Assembly (NCBI GenBank): GCA_035547695.1
Contig: DASZUK010000004.1
Coordinates: forward strand, 6,176-70,175
Direction of reading: 5' to 3'
DNA from: DASZUK01 sp035547695
GTDB lineage: Bacteria; Actinomycetota; Acidimicrobiia; Acidimicrobiales; RAAP-2
Length of the DNA stretch: 64,000 nt
A model generated the notes under the pieces. The model saw only the letters and a program-made list of their open reading frames with translations, did not search any database and was not told the DNA's origin. Shown piece by piece: positions 31,536 through 39,733 of this stretch. The position numbers were made by a program, and so were the translations under genes. The number at the start of each line of letters is the position of its first letter. Within the stretch, counting starts at the first letter, position 1.

Positions 31536-32866
31536 CCGCCGTCGGCACCGGCGGCCCCGCGGCCACGGCGGACGCGGTCGACGCCGTGCCGGCCTCCGCT
31601 CCGGCGCAGGCCCCGCAGGCCGGCGAGGCCACGGCGGCGGCGCCGGCCAAGAAGGCCAAGAAGCGGCTGGACCACGTCGACGCCATGCGGCCCATCAAGC
31701 AGGCCGGCGTGGTGTCCACCCACTCCCTCCTGTTCTTCGCTCCCGGGGCCAGCCTGGCGGTGGGCGGCGCGCTGATGCTGCTGCACGTCACCCGGGAGGC
31801 GTTCCTGTTCATCTCGGCCTGCATGCTGATGTACAGCTACGGCGCCCTGAAGCGGTCCGGCTACGGCCGGTTCTACAAGCGCCGGTTCGTGTCGGTCTGC
31901 CTGCCGTACCTGTGCTGGACCGTCATCTACTTCTTCGTCACCCTGCCCACAGGGACCTACACCCCGTGGACCGGGTTCCGGCACTTCTGGTTCCTGGTGG
32001 CCACCGGCTATTACCAGCTCTACTACCTGCTGGTCATCATGCAGTTCTACGTGCTGTTCCCGCTGCTGCTGCTGCTGGTCCGCCGCACCAAGGGGCACCA
32101 CGCCGCCCTGATGGCCGCCAGCCTCGTCGTGCAGGTGCTGGTGGTCAGCCTCATGCACTGGCGGGTGCTGCCGCCGGAGATGCGCGGCTTCTGGGCCAGC
32201 CGGGAGGTCATCTCGTACCAGTTCTACCTGCTGGCCGGCATGGTGGCCGCGGTGCACCTGGACGACGTCCACAACTGGATCTGCCGCCACGTCCGCCTCA
32301 TCCTGGCCGGCACGGTGGTGTCCGCGGCGGTGGCCGAGGTCTGGTTCGTGCTTTCGGCCAGGCACATCGTCCCCTGGATGGGGTCGGGGTCGGACCCCCT
32401 GCAGCCGATCGTCATCCCGTTCAACGTCGGGGCCATCGCCTGCATCTACCTCGTCGGCGTCTACCTGGTCGACGCCCGCCGGTCCACCACGGTGCGGGCC
32501 ATGATCCGGTCCGGCTCCGACAACTCCTACGGCATCTACCTGGCCCAGATGCTGTTCATCCTCGCCCTTAGCTGGCTGGGCTGGCGGGCCCTCGACCACT
32601 ACCTGTCCTGGCCGGTGGTCAGCATCCTGACGATCACCATCGTGTTCCTCGGCTGCATCCTGCTGACCAGCCTCCTGGCCCGGACCCCGCTGACCGTCGC
32701 CCTGACCGGCCGGCAGCGCCAGGAGTGGCGCACCTGGGCCCCCGAACGGTGGCGGTCCCGGCCGACAACGCCGGCCGAGCTGGCCGCGGAGGAGGCGGTG
32801 TCCTCGCCCATCGACCCCGACCCGCTGGCCGCCGATCCGGTGGCCGCCGATCCGGTGGCCACGTGA
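31532..32866 (+). CDS. Membrane acyltransferase-3 family protein (copy 1)
   Basis: 444 residues from TTG 31532, which overlaps the ligase stop (TTGA). A 50-residue Ala/Pro/Lys-rich cytosolic leader precedes HVDAMRPIKQAGVVSTHSLL, the first transmembrane helix, with a His where AT3 enzymes have their catalytic His. About ten membrane segments follow, including TREAFLFISACMLMYSYG and SYGIYLAQMLFILAL. AT3 proteins move acyl groups from acyl-CoA across the membrane onto glycans or other exported acceptors. Paired with a similar gene directly downstream. Confidence 0.8.
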   Translation: MTAVGTGGPAATADAVDAVPASAPAQAPQAGEATAAAPAKKAKKRLDHVDAMRPIKQAGVVSTHSLLFFAPGASLAVGGALMLLHVTREAFLFISACMLMYSYGALKRSGYGRFYKRRFVSVCLPYLCWTVIYFFVTLPTGTYTPWTGFRHFWFLVATGYYQLYYLLVIMQFYVLFPLLLLLVRRTKGHHAALMAASLVVQVLVVSLMHWRVLPPEMRGFWASREVISYQFYLLAGMVAAVHLDDVHNWICRHVRLILAGTVVSAAVAEVWFVLSARHIVPWMGSGSDPLQPIVIPFNVGAIACIYLVGVYLVDARRSTTVRAMIRSGSDNSYGIYLAQMLFILALSWLGWRALDHYLSWPVVSILTITIVFLGCILLTSLLARTPLTVALTGRQRQEWRTWAPERWRSRPTTPAELAAEEAVSSPIDPDPLAADPVAADPVAT

Positions 32867-34200
32867 CCGCGGTGTCCGCCGCCCGCGCCGCCGCGCCCGG
32901 CCCGTCGGCCGCGGCCGCGACCGGCTCCGTCGTCACCGGCCGCGGGTTCTACCTCCGGCAGTTCGACCTGTTCCGCACCGTCGCCTTCGTCGGGGTGGTG
33001 GCCCAGCACTCGGTGCTGTGGCCGGTGACCGGCGGGGCCAAGATCGGGTGGGGCTCGGTGATGCTGCTGCACGCCACCCGGGAGATCTTCTTCTTCCTCA
33101 GTGCCTTCGTGGCCTACTACGCGCAGGCCACCCGGCCCCGCTCCCCGGGCCGGCTGTGGTGGCGGCGGCTGACCCAGATCGTGGTGCCGTACCTGGTGTG
33201 GACGGTGGTGTACTGGACCTACACAATGATCGTGAACCCCCAGCCCCTCGGCGGCCTGGGGTCGTTCCGCCACGACCTGTGGTGGGGCTACTACCAGCTC
33301 TACTACGCGGTGGTCCTCATCCAGTTCTTCGTGCTGCTGCCCCTGCTGATCTGGCTGGTCCGGGTCAGCCGGCGGTACCACTGGTGGGTGCTCGGGGGCA
33401 GCGTCCTGCTGCAGTTGGCCATGATGACGATCTCCCACTACTTCTCCTGGAAGACCGGCGTCGGCCACACCATCCGGCACTTCGACATCGACCTGACCCA
33501 GTCCCGGCTGATCGTGGGGTACCAGCTCTACATCGTGGCCGGGTTGCTGGCCGCCGACCATGCCGACGACGTGCAGCGGTTCGTGGCCCGCCACCACCGG
33601 GCCATCGTCGCCGGAGCCGCCGCCGTCGGGGTGCTGGCCATCGGCTACTACGTCGTCGGCCTCTCCCTCCACCAGACCCCCGGCCACGCCTCCGACCTGT
33701 ACCAACCGGTGGCCGTGGTCTGGTTCATGGCCGCCGCCGCCGGGCTGTACGCGCTGGGCTGGATCTGGGCCAACCGGTCCGCCGCCCGGCCGGCGCCGGC
33801 CCGGATCGACCGGCTGCTGACCTGGGGCTCCGACCTGTCCGGCGGGTTCTACTTCGCCCACGTCCTGGTGCTGCAGCTCGTCCTGATGGGCCTGGTGCAC
33901 GCCGGCCTGGAGTCGGCGGCGCCGTGGTGGGTGACCAGCGTGGTGCTGTTCCCGGCCACCCTGGCCGGCACCGCCATCCTGGTGACCCTCCTGGAGCGGA
34001 CCCCGGCGCGATTCGCGCTGACCGGGCCGAACCGGACGGAGGAGCGGGCGACCCTGGCGTGGCTGCCCCGGCCGTCCTGGCTCCGCCAGGCCGGCGACCC
34101 GGCCGGGGCCGGCGCGGGGCGGGACACCGGCCCGGCGATCGGTGACCCCAGGGCCTGGGCCGGCCGTCCCCAGATCCCGCCGGCCCTGGCCACCACCTAG
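32863..34200 (+). CDS. Membrane acyltransferase-3 family protein (copy 2)
   Basis: 445 residues; GTG 32863 overlaps the stop of copy 1. The same plan as copy 1: FDLFRTVAFVGVVAQHSVLW with the helix-1 His, TREIFFFLSAFVAYYAQ, a WWGYYQLYYAVVLIQFFVL segment matching GYYQLYYLLVIMQFYVLFP of copy 1, and FYFAHVLVLQLVL. The two probably arose by tandem duplication and may act as a heteropair or on different acceptors. Last gene of the ComA operon, convergent with an SGNH hydrolase gene. Confidence 0.8.
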   Translation: MTAVSAARAAAPGPSAAAATGSVVTGRGFYLRQFDLFRTVAFVGVVAQHSVLWPVTGGAKIGWGSVMLLHATREIFFFLSAFVAYYAQATRPRSPGRLWWRRLTQIVVPYLVWTVVYWTYTMIVNPQPLGGLGSFRHDLWWGYYQLYYAVVLIQFFVLLPLLIWLVRVSRRYHWWVLGGSVLLQLAMMTISHYFSWKTGVGHTIRHFDIDLTQSRLIVGYQLYIVAGLLAADHADDVQRFVARHHRAIVAGAAAVGVLAIGYYVVGLSLHQTPGHASDLYQPVAVVWFMAAAAGLYALGWIWANRSAARPAPARIDRLLTWGSDLSGGFYFAHVLVLQLVLMGLVHAGLESAAPWWVTSVVLFPATLAGTAILVTLLERTPARFALTGPNRTEERATLAWLPRPSWLRQAGDPAGAGAGRDTGPAIGDPRAWAGRPQIPPALATT

Positions 34201-34269
34201 CGGCTCCGCCTGCCAGGCGGTCGGCCCGCCCGTCTGCCCGCCTGCCCGCCTGCCCGCCGGCCGGCCGGT
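34201..34269. repeat. Short CCTGCCCG repeats between convergent genes
   Basis: The 69-bp gap contains three consecutive CCTGCCCG-like units and a GGCC-rich run. It is the likely termination zone of both the acyltransferase operon and the SGNH gene, but no clean stem with a U-tract is present. Confidence 0.4.
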
Positions 34270-35229
34270 TCAGGCCCGGCCGCCCCGTTCGGCTCCGGCC
34301 GCCCCCAGCGCGTGGGCCGCGGCGTCGGCGATGGCGTCGTACCCGCGGGTGTTGGGGTGGACGTTGTGGTGGGCGTACGGCAGCGGGCTGCAGGTCCATC
34401 CGAGCCGGCAGGCCAGGGCCACCTCGGCGGGGACCCGGCCGTGCCCGCGCAGGAGGACCGGGTGGAGGTTGCCCACGTCGAACGCCCGGGGGACGTCGGC
34501 CACCGGGTCGCCGGCCGCCCGGTACGCGGAGCGGAGCACCGCGTTCAACCGGTCGAAGGCCACCACGCTCTCCTGGGCGAACCTCCGGCCCTTCGGCCCG
34601 CCGAGGTAGAACCCCAGAAAGGGGTCGTTGTGCTCCAGCCCGACCACGTGCAGCCCGGGGCCGCCGGCGGCGGCCAACCGCCGGAGCAGCAGCCGCAGGT
34701 GGCGCGCCACCTCCCGCAGGGTGGTGGCCACGCAGGACCGGCCCACCCGCTCGTGGGCCAGGCAGGGCCGCAGGTCGTTGAAGCCGAGGTCCACGGTGGC
34801 CACCACGGTGGTGGCCGCGTGGGCCCGGATGAACCCCACCGCTGTGGCCAGTTGCGAACCGCTCGGGTACCGGCAGGCACCGCCGCCGTCGACGGCGGCC
34901 GCCACGGTGGTGCCCGGGCAGCCGAACTGCACCAGCCGGAGCCCGGGCCAGCGGTGCCTCAAGGTGGCCGCCAGGTCGTTGGCGTACCCGTGGTCGGTCC
35001 GCCTTCCCCGACGGTGCCCGGGGACCGGCTGCACCCCGACCGACTCGGACGCCCCGATGGCCACGTAGTAGGTGGTCCGCGGCCGGTGGCGCGCCGCGGT
35101 CGCCCCGGACGGGCCCCCGACGACGGCGGAGCCCAACAGCCCGACGGCGCTGAGGCCGACCCCGGCGGCCACCACCCACCGTCCCGTCCACCACGTCGTC
35201 CACCATCCCGTCCGCCGGCGACTCAGCAT
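34270..35229 (-). CDS. Exported SGNH/GDSL hydrolase
   Basis: 319 residues. An N-terminal signal anchor (WVVAAGVGLSAVGLLGSAVV, about residues 18-37) follows basic residues. Block I is YVAIGASESVG, where the nucleophile Ser follows Ala rather than the classical Asp; block III is VDLGFNDLRPC, and HPNTRGYDAI supplies the catalytic His. Probably an extracytoplasmic esterase or deacylase. AT3 acyltransferases are often fused to SGNH domains (as in OatA); here the pair is split into convergent genes, suggesting a shared acceptor (inference). Confidence 0.82.
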   Translation of the reverse strand: MLSRRRTGWWTTWWTGRWVVAAGVGLSAVGLLGSAVVGGPSGATAARHRPRTTYYVAIGASESVGVQPVPGHRRGRRTDHGYANDLAATLRHRWPGLRLVQFGCPGTTVAAAVDGGGACRYPSGSQLATAVGFIRAHAATTVVATVDLGFNDLRPCLAHERVGRSCVATTLREVARHLRLLLRRLAAAGGPGLHVVGLEHNDPFLGFYLGGPKGRRFAQESVVAFDRLNAVLRSAYRAAGDPVADVPRAFDVGNLHPVLLRGHGRVPAEVALACRLGWTCSPLPYAHHNVHPNTRGYDAIADAAAHALGAAGAERGGRA

Positions 35230-35235
35230 ATTTTC

Positions 35236-35241
35236 AGGTTA
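35236..35241 (-). promoter_or_regulatory. -10 box TAACCT of the SGNH gene
   Basis: On the minus strand TAACCT ends 6 nt before ATG 35229, indicating a leaderless transcript. Confidence 0.45.
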
Positions 35242-35270
35242 ATCCCAGGCTAACCACAGATACAGTCACC

Positions 35271-35299
35271 CCGGGCCGGGCCGGGCCGGGCCGGGCCGG
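35271..35299. repeat. CCGGG pentanucleotide repeat, nearly six copies
   Basis: A simple run of CCGGG units, followed by more GC-rich sequence up to the end of the acyl-CoA ligase gene. Probably slippage; it may also fold as part of the ligase terminator. Confidence 0.75.
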
Positions 35300-35340
35300 C
35301 CCGGGGCGGGAGCCGCGGCCGGGGCCTGCCGGCCGGCGCC

Positions 35341-37062
35341 CTACGTGCGGTGCCGGGCCAGGTCGGCGTCCAGCCGGCCCCGGTCGCCGGCGGTGAGCAC
35401 CCGGTACGGGCCGTCCCGGTCCGGCCGCCACCACACCGGGTCGACGGTGGTCCAGCCGTCGTCCCGCAGGGCGGCCTTGGTGATCTTGCCGTTGGCCGTC
35501 TGGGGGATGGTGCCGGTGACCCGGACGAACCGGGGGGCCCACTTGGTGCCCAGGTCCGGCTGGGCGGCCAGCCAGGCCGCGAAGCCGTCGGGATCGAAGG
35601 CGGCCCCGGGCCGCAGCTCCACCGCGGCCATCACCTGGTCGCCGGCCGCGGTGGCGGTGTCGGGGACCGGGTAGACGGCGGCCACCACCACGTCGGGGTG
35701 CCGGCACAGCACCGCCTCGACGGGGCCGGCCGCGAAGTTCTCGGAGTCCACCCGCAGCCAGTCGCCGCCGCGGCCGGCGTAGTAGAAGTACCCCGCCGCG
35801 TCCCGGTAGGCCAGGTCCCCGGTCCAGTACCAGCCGTTCCGGGTCCGGTCGGACGCCGCGCCGGGGTCGCCGTAGTAGCCCTCGAACTTGCCGGGGCCGC
35901 TGCGGTTGACCAGCTCCCCGGTGGCCTCCGCGGCGTTGGCCAGCCGGCCGGCGCCGTCGACCACCGCCGGTGGGCACTCCTCCCCGGTGTCCGGGTCCAC
36001 CACCGCCAGGTCCACCCCCGGGGCCGCCTTGCCCAGCGACCCGGCCGGCATGCCGGCCACCGGGTTGATGGTGGCCCCGCCCTCGCTCTGGCCGTAGCCC
36101 TCCACCAGGACGCAGCCGAACCGCTCGGCGAACCGCCGGCGGTCCCGGGCGGACGCCTCGGTGCCGAACGCGCTGACCAGCGTGTTGTCGGCGTCGTCCG
36201 GCCGCTCCGGGGTGGCCAGGATGTAGGCGACGGCCTTGCCGACGTAGCTGAACATGGTGGCCCGGTACCGGCGGACGTCGTCCAGGAACGCCGACGCGCT
36301 GAACCGGGGCCGCAGCGCCACGGTGGCCCCGACGTACAGGGCCGGCCCCCACAGCGCCATGAGGGCGTTGCCGTGGAACAGCGGCATCGGGCAGTAGCAC
36401 ACGCTGTCCCGCCGGTACCCGTAGCCGGGGGCCGCCACCTCGGCGATGCCGGCCAGCCGGCCCTGGGTGCACCGCACCGCCTTCGGCCGGCCGGCGGTGC
36501 CGGAGGTGAACAGCAGCAGGAACAGCCGGTCCTCCGGTATGTCGGCGGCCCCGGCCAGCACCGCACGGGCCGCCGCCGCTTGCGGACTGGCTGCTTCCGG
36601 ACTGGCTCCCTCCGGCCCGGCGGCCTCCGGGCCGGTCCCGCCGGGGTCCCAGGCGGCCACGGCGGCGGCGTAGGCCGGGGTGCCCACCACCAGCACCCGG
36701 TCGGCCGCCACCCCCAGGTCCAGGCCGGCCAGCAGGGCGGCGCCGTCGGCGTCGGTGACGATCACCTGGCAGTCGGTGGCCCGGACGTCGGCGGCCAGGG
36801 CGTCGCCGCGGCGGGTGGGGTTGATCCCCACCACCGTCGCCCCGACCAGGGCGGCGGCCCCCAGCCAGAACAGGTACTCCGGGACGTTCGGCAGCAGCAC
36901 CCCGACGTGGAACGGCCCCGGCCGCCGCAGCGACTGCGCCAGTGCCCCCCGGCTGCAGCCGGCAGCCACCACCTGTCGCCACGTCCACGACCCGGTGGGG
37001 TCCAGCACCGCCGGGTGGTCGTCGTCGGCCCGGGCCGCCAGGAACCCCGCGATCGTGCTCAT
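35341..37062 (-). CDS. Long/medium-chain acyl-CoA ligase (FadD-like)
   Basis: 573 residues. AMP-binding motifs: LLLFTSGTAGRPKAVRC (P-loop), EGYGQSEGGATINP (A5), NGWYWTGDLAYRDAAGYFYY (A7), WLRVDSENFAAGPVE (A8) and TANGKITKAAL with the C-terminal Lys. Resembles mycobacterial FadD17-type ligases, which activate fatty or steroid side-chain acids. An Ala/Glu/Pro repeat of about 20 residues (near 145-165) is low complexity. The ATG lies inside the end of the intergenic repeat element (37063-37127), 70 bp after the alpha-hydroxyacid oxidase stop, so the genes are likely an operon. Confidence 0.88.
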   Translation of the reverse strand: MSTIAGFLAARADDDHPAVLDPTGSWTWRQVVAAGCSRGALAQSLRRPGPFHVGVLLPNVPEYLFWLGAAALVGATVVGINPTRRGDALAADVRATDCQVIVTDADGAALLAGLDLGVAADRVLVVGTPAYAAAVAAWDPGGTGPEAAGPEGASPEAASPQAAAARAVLAGAADIPEDRLFLLLFTSGTAGRPKAVRCTQGRLAGIAEVAAPGYGYRRDSVCYCPMPLFHGNALMALWGPALYVGATVALRPRFSASAFLDDVRRYRATMFSYVGKAVAYILATPERPDDADNTLVSAFGTEASARDRRRFAERFGCVLVEGYGQSEGGATINPVAGMPAGSLGKAAPGVDLAVVDPDTGEECPPAVVDGAGRLANAAEATGELVNRSGPGKFEGYYGDPGAASDRTRNGWYWTGDLAYRDAAGYFYYAGRGGDWLRVDSENFAAGPVEAVLCRHPDVVVAAVYPVPDTATAAGDQVMAAVELRPGAAFDPDGFAAWLAAQPDLGTKWAPRFVRVTGTIPQTANGKITKAALRDDGWTTVDPVWWRPDRDGPYRVLTAGDRGRLDADLARHRT

Positions 37063-37127
37063 TGCCCGCCTGGGGCCCCAACCCCAAGCTCCTCCGAGGC
37101 GAGGGGCCCCAACCCCTCGCCGGCCGT
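37063..37127 (-). repeat. Second locus of the hairpin intergenic repeat
   Basis: Read on the minus strand it begins ACGGCCG, forms the stem GCGAGGGG/CCCCTCGC, continues CTCGGAGGAG and ends GGGGCCCCAGGCGGGCAA followed by TGAG. It matches the 21.2-kb copies closely; the stem differs at a T-A pair that has become A-T, keeping the pairing. The last AA plus T of the element region create the ATG of the ligase where the other locus has AAGGAG. Confidence 0.8.
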
Positions 37128-37132
37128 GGTGC

Positions 37133-38299
37133 TCACGGCCCGCCGGCCGGGCGGCGGACGAGGGACCGGTCGATGTCGGCCACGGTGGGGGCCCCGCAGA
37201 GGGCCATGGCCCGGCGGACCTCCCGCTCGAACCAGTCCAGCAGCTCCGTGACGCCGTCGGCCCCGGCGGTGGCCAGGGACCAGATGACCGGGCGGCCCAG
37301 CAGGACGGCCCGTGCCCCGAGGGCCAGGGCCTTCACCACGTCGGCCGGCCGGCGGAGGCCGCCGTCCACGTACACCTCCGCCCGGTCCCCGACGGCGTCG
37401 GCGACGTCGGCCACCACGTCGGCGGTGGCCGGCCCGTCGTCCAACTGCCGGGCCCCGTGGTTGGACACCAGGACGGCGGCGGCGCCGCTGTCGACGCAGC
37501 GGACCGCGTCGTCCGGCCGCAGCACCCCCTTCACCACCACCGGCAGCCCGCTGACGTCGGCCAGCCAGCCGATGTCGTCGAAGCCGACGGACCGGTCGAA
37601 CTCGTTGCCGACCACCGCCATGAACCCGCCCTCCCGGGCCCGGTCGGTGCTGTCGACGGTCAGGTTGGGCAGCACCAGGTCGTCGGGCAGGTGCACCCCC
37701 TCCCGGATCTCCCGACGGCGCAGGCCGGAGACCGGGGTGTCGACGGTGAGCACCAGCGCCCGGTACCCGGCGGCGGCCGCCCGGGTCACCATGTCCACCG
37801 TGGCGGACCGGTCCCGCAGGATGTACACCTGCATCCACCGCACCCCGTCCGGCGCGGCGGCCGCCACCGCCTCCAGCGGCTGGGTGGCCAGCGACGACAG
37901 CACCAGGCAGGTCCCCGCGGCGGCGGCCGCGGCGGCGGTGGCCAGCTCGGCGTCGGGGTGGGCCAGCCCCTGGATGGCCGTCGGGGCGACCAGCACCGGG
38001 GACCGCACCGGGGCGCCCAGCACGGTGGTGGCGGTGTCGCACCGGCTGACGTCGACCAGGACCCGGGGGTGCAGCCGCCACCGCGACCAGGCCGCCACGT
38101 TGTCGGCCAACTGCCGCTCCTGGTCGGCGGCGCCGGCGTAGTAGGCGTAGGCCATCTCCCCGACGGCCTGCCGGGCGGCCTGCTCCAGCAGCGCCAGGTC
38201 GAGCTGGGCCTCCCGGGCCGCCGCAGGGGTACCGCCGTCCGGAGTGGGCGCGACGGGCGCGGTGCTGCCAAGATGGGGCCTGACCGGATGGGTCGTCAT
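37133..38299 (-). CDS. FMN-dependent alpha-hydroxy-acid oxidizing protein
   Basis: 388 residues. Family signatures: MAYAYYAGAADQE near the start, the FMN and substrate motif SNHGARQLDDGPA (usual form SNHGGRQLD; one Gly is Ala), and GLRRPADVVKALALGARAVL for phosphate binding. Members oxidise L-lactate, glycolate, mandelate or longer 2-hydroxyacids. Next to an acyl-CoA ligase, a 2-hydroxy fatty acid is a reasonable substrate (inference). ATG 38299 is preferred over the upstream start at 38326 because TACCAT lies 7 nt before it. Confidence 0.87.
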   Translation of the reverse strand: MTTHPVRPHLGSTAPVAPTPDGGTPAAAREAQLDLALLEQAARQAVGEMAYAYYAGAADQERQLADNVAAWSRWRLHPRVLVDVSRCDTATTVLGAPVRSPVLVAPTAIQGLAHPDAELATAAAAAAAGTCLVLSSLATQPLEAVAAAAPDGVRWMQVYILRDRSATVDMVTRAAAAGYRALVLTVDTPVSGLRRREIREGVHLPDDLVLPNLTVDSTDRAREGGFMAVVGNEFDRSVGFDDIGWLADVSGLPVVVKGVLRPDDAVRCVDSGAAAVLVSNHGARQLDDGPATADVVADVADAVGDRAEVYVDGGLRRPADVVKALALGARAVLLGRPVIWSLATAGADGVTELLDWFEREVRRAMALCGAPTVADIDRSLVRRPAGGP

Positions 38300-38306
38300 G
38301 CGGCCG

Positions 38307-38312
38307 ATGGTA
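38307..38312 (-). promoter_or_regulatory. -10 box TACCAT of the hydroxyacid oxidase operon
   Basis: On the minus strand TACCAT ends 7 nt before ATG 38299. A leaderless start is implied; the divergent LLM gene begins 94 bp away. Confidence 0.4.
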
Positions 38313-38393
38313 GGCCGGTCGACCACGGGGGGGCATGGTCGCCGTCCCGAACGGACGCAGGTCGGGCGGAAGCCCGGCCGCAGGGGGGTGAAC

Positions 38394-39266
38394 GTGCGCT
38401 TTTCCTACGCCGAGTCCATGACCGACCCGTCGTTCTACGTGCCCCTGGCCAGGGCCGCCGAGGAAGCCGGGTACGACAGCATGGTGGTCCCCGACAGCAT
38501 CTGCTACCCGGAGCACGCCGACAGCGTGTACCCGTTCAACCCCGACGGCACCCGCGAGTTCCTGGACGACAAGCCGTTCCTGGAGCCGTTCTCCCTCATC
38601 CCCGCCCTCGGGGTGGTGACCGAGAAGCTGCGGTTCACCACCTTCGTCGTCAAGCTGCCCATCCGCAACCCGGTGCTGGTGGCCAAGCAGGCCACCTCCA
38701 CCGCCGTCCTCACCGGCAACCGGCTGCTGCTGGGGGTGGGCACCAGTCCGTGGCGGGAGGACTACGACGTCCTCGGCGTGCCCTGGGAGCGCCGGGGCCG
38801 CCGGATGGACGAGGCGCTGGACATCGTCAAGGGCCTGTCCGCCGGCGGGTTCTTCGAGTACCACGGCGACATCTTCGACGTGCCGTCCATCAAGATGACC
38901 CCGGTGCCCACCGAGCCGCTGCCCATCCTGATCGGCGGCCACGGCGACGCCGCCCTGCGCCGCGCCGCCCGGATGGGGGACGGCTGGATGCACGGCGGCG
39001 GCAACCCCGACGACCTGCCCGGCCTGCTCCGGCGGCTGGCCGAGCTGCGCCAGGACGAGGGCACCGCCGACCGGCCGTTCGAGGTGCACGTCATCTCCGC
39101 CGACGCCTACACCGTCGACGGGGTCCGCCGGCTCGAGGAGCGGGGGGTCACCGACGTCATCGTCGGGTTCCGGTGGCCCTACGACGTCGGCCCGGACACC
39201 GAGCCGCTGCAGGACAAGCTCGACAACCTCCGCCGGTTCGCCGACGCCGTCATCGCCAAGGTCTGA
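38394..39266 (+). CDS. LLM-class F420-dependent oxidoreductase
   Basis: 290 residues. Luciferase-like fold: MVVPDSICYPEHADSVYP near residue 30, LRFTTFVVKLPIRNPVLVAKQ, LLLGVGTSPWREDYDVLGV and PILIGGHGDAALRRAARMGDGW. The last two are typical of probable F420-dependent members from actinobacteria. Its substrate is unknown. GTG 38394 is chosen because a GGGGGGTG tract lies just upstream; GTG 38388 is an alternative. Followed at 32 bp by an NTF2-like gene. Confidence 0.87.
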   Translation: MRFSYAESMTDPSFYVPLARAAEEAGYDSMVVPDSICYPEHADSVYPFNPDGTREFLDDKPFLEPFSLIPALGVVTEKLRFTTFVVKLPIRNPVLVAKQATSTAVLTGNRLLLGVGTSPWREDYDVLGVPWERRGRRMDEALDIVKGLSAGGFFEYHGDIFDVPSIKMTPVPTEPLPILIGGHGDAALRRAARMGDGWMHGGGNPDDLPGLLRRLAELRQDEGTADRPFEVHVISADAYTVDGVRRLEERGVTDVIVGFRWPYDVGPDTEPLQDKLDNLRRFADAVIAKV

Positions 39267-39298
39267 GAGACGCCGAGGTCTGAGAGAAAGGAGTGGCC

Positions 39299-39733
39299 GT
39301 GGCCGCAGGAGCAGCAGGGGAGGGGGCACCGTTGACAGCCCGCCGGTTGGGCGAGCTGTCGCGGGCCGCGGTCAAGGCCAAGGACCGGGAGGGGTGGCTC
39401 GACCTGTTCGCCGCCGACGGCATCGTCCAGGACCCCATCGGGCCGTCCCCGTTCGACCCCGAGGGCCACGGCCACCGCGGCCGCGACGCCATCGCCGCCT
39501 TCTACGACAACGTCATCGCCGGCAGCGACGCGGTGGACTTCGACATGCAGGAGTCCTTCCTGTGCGGCGACGAGGCCGCCGCCGTCGGCACCATCAGGAC
39601 CACCCTGGCCGGCGGCGCCCACGTCGCCGTGGTCCGGTGCATCTTCACCTACCGGGCCACCCCCGACGGCAAGCTGGCGTCGCTGCGGTCCTACTGGGAG
39701 TTCGACCAGCTTCAGTTGGTGGAGGTCAACTGA
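39299..39733 (+). CDS. NTF2-like protein, ketosteroid-isomerase type
   Basis: 144 residues. The run VKAKDREGWLDLFAADGIVQ with DPIGPSPFDPEGHGHRG is close to the delta-5-3-ketosteroid isomerase branch of the NTF2 fold, where an Asp early in the fold acts as the base. A role in steroid or terpenoid metabolism is therefore possible. GTG 39299 follows AAAGGAG with good spacing; GTG 39293 is in frame too. It overlaps the 3-prime end of the convergent MDR gene by 8 bp. Confidence 0.78.
   Translation: MAAGAAGEGAPLTARRLGELSRAAVKAKDREGWLDLFAADGIVQDPIGPSPFDPEGHGHRGRDAIAAFYDNVIAGSDAVDFDMQESFLCGDEAAAVGTIRTTLAGGAHVAVVRCIFTYRATPDGKLASLRSYWEFDQLQLVEVN

Noticed and set aside
28775..34200. Coenzyme M biosynthesis cluster
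   Set aside because: Only ComA is present; ComC, ComDE and XcbB-E-like genes are absent and the neighbours are acyl-transfer genes.
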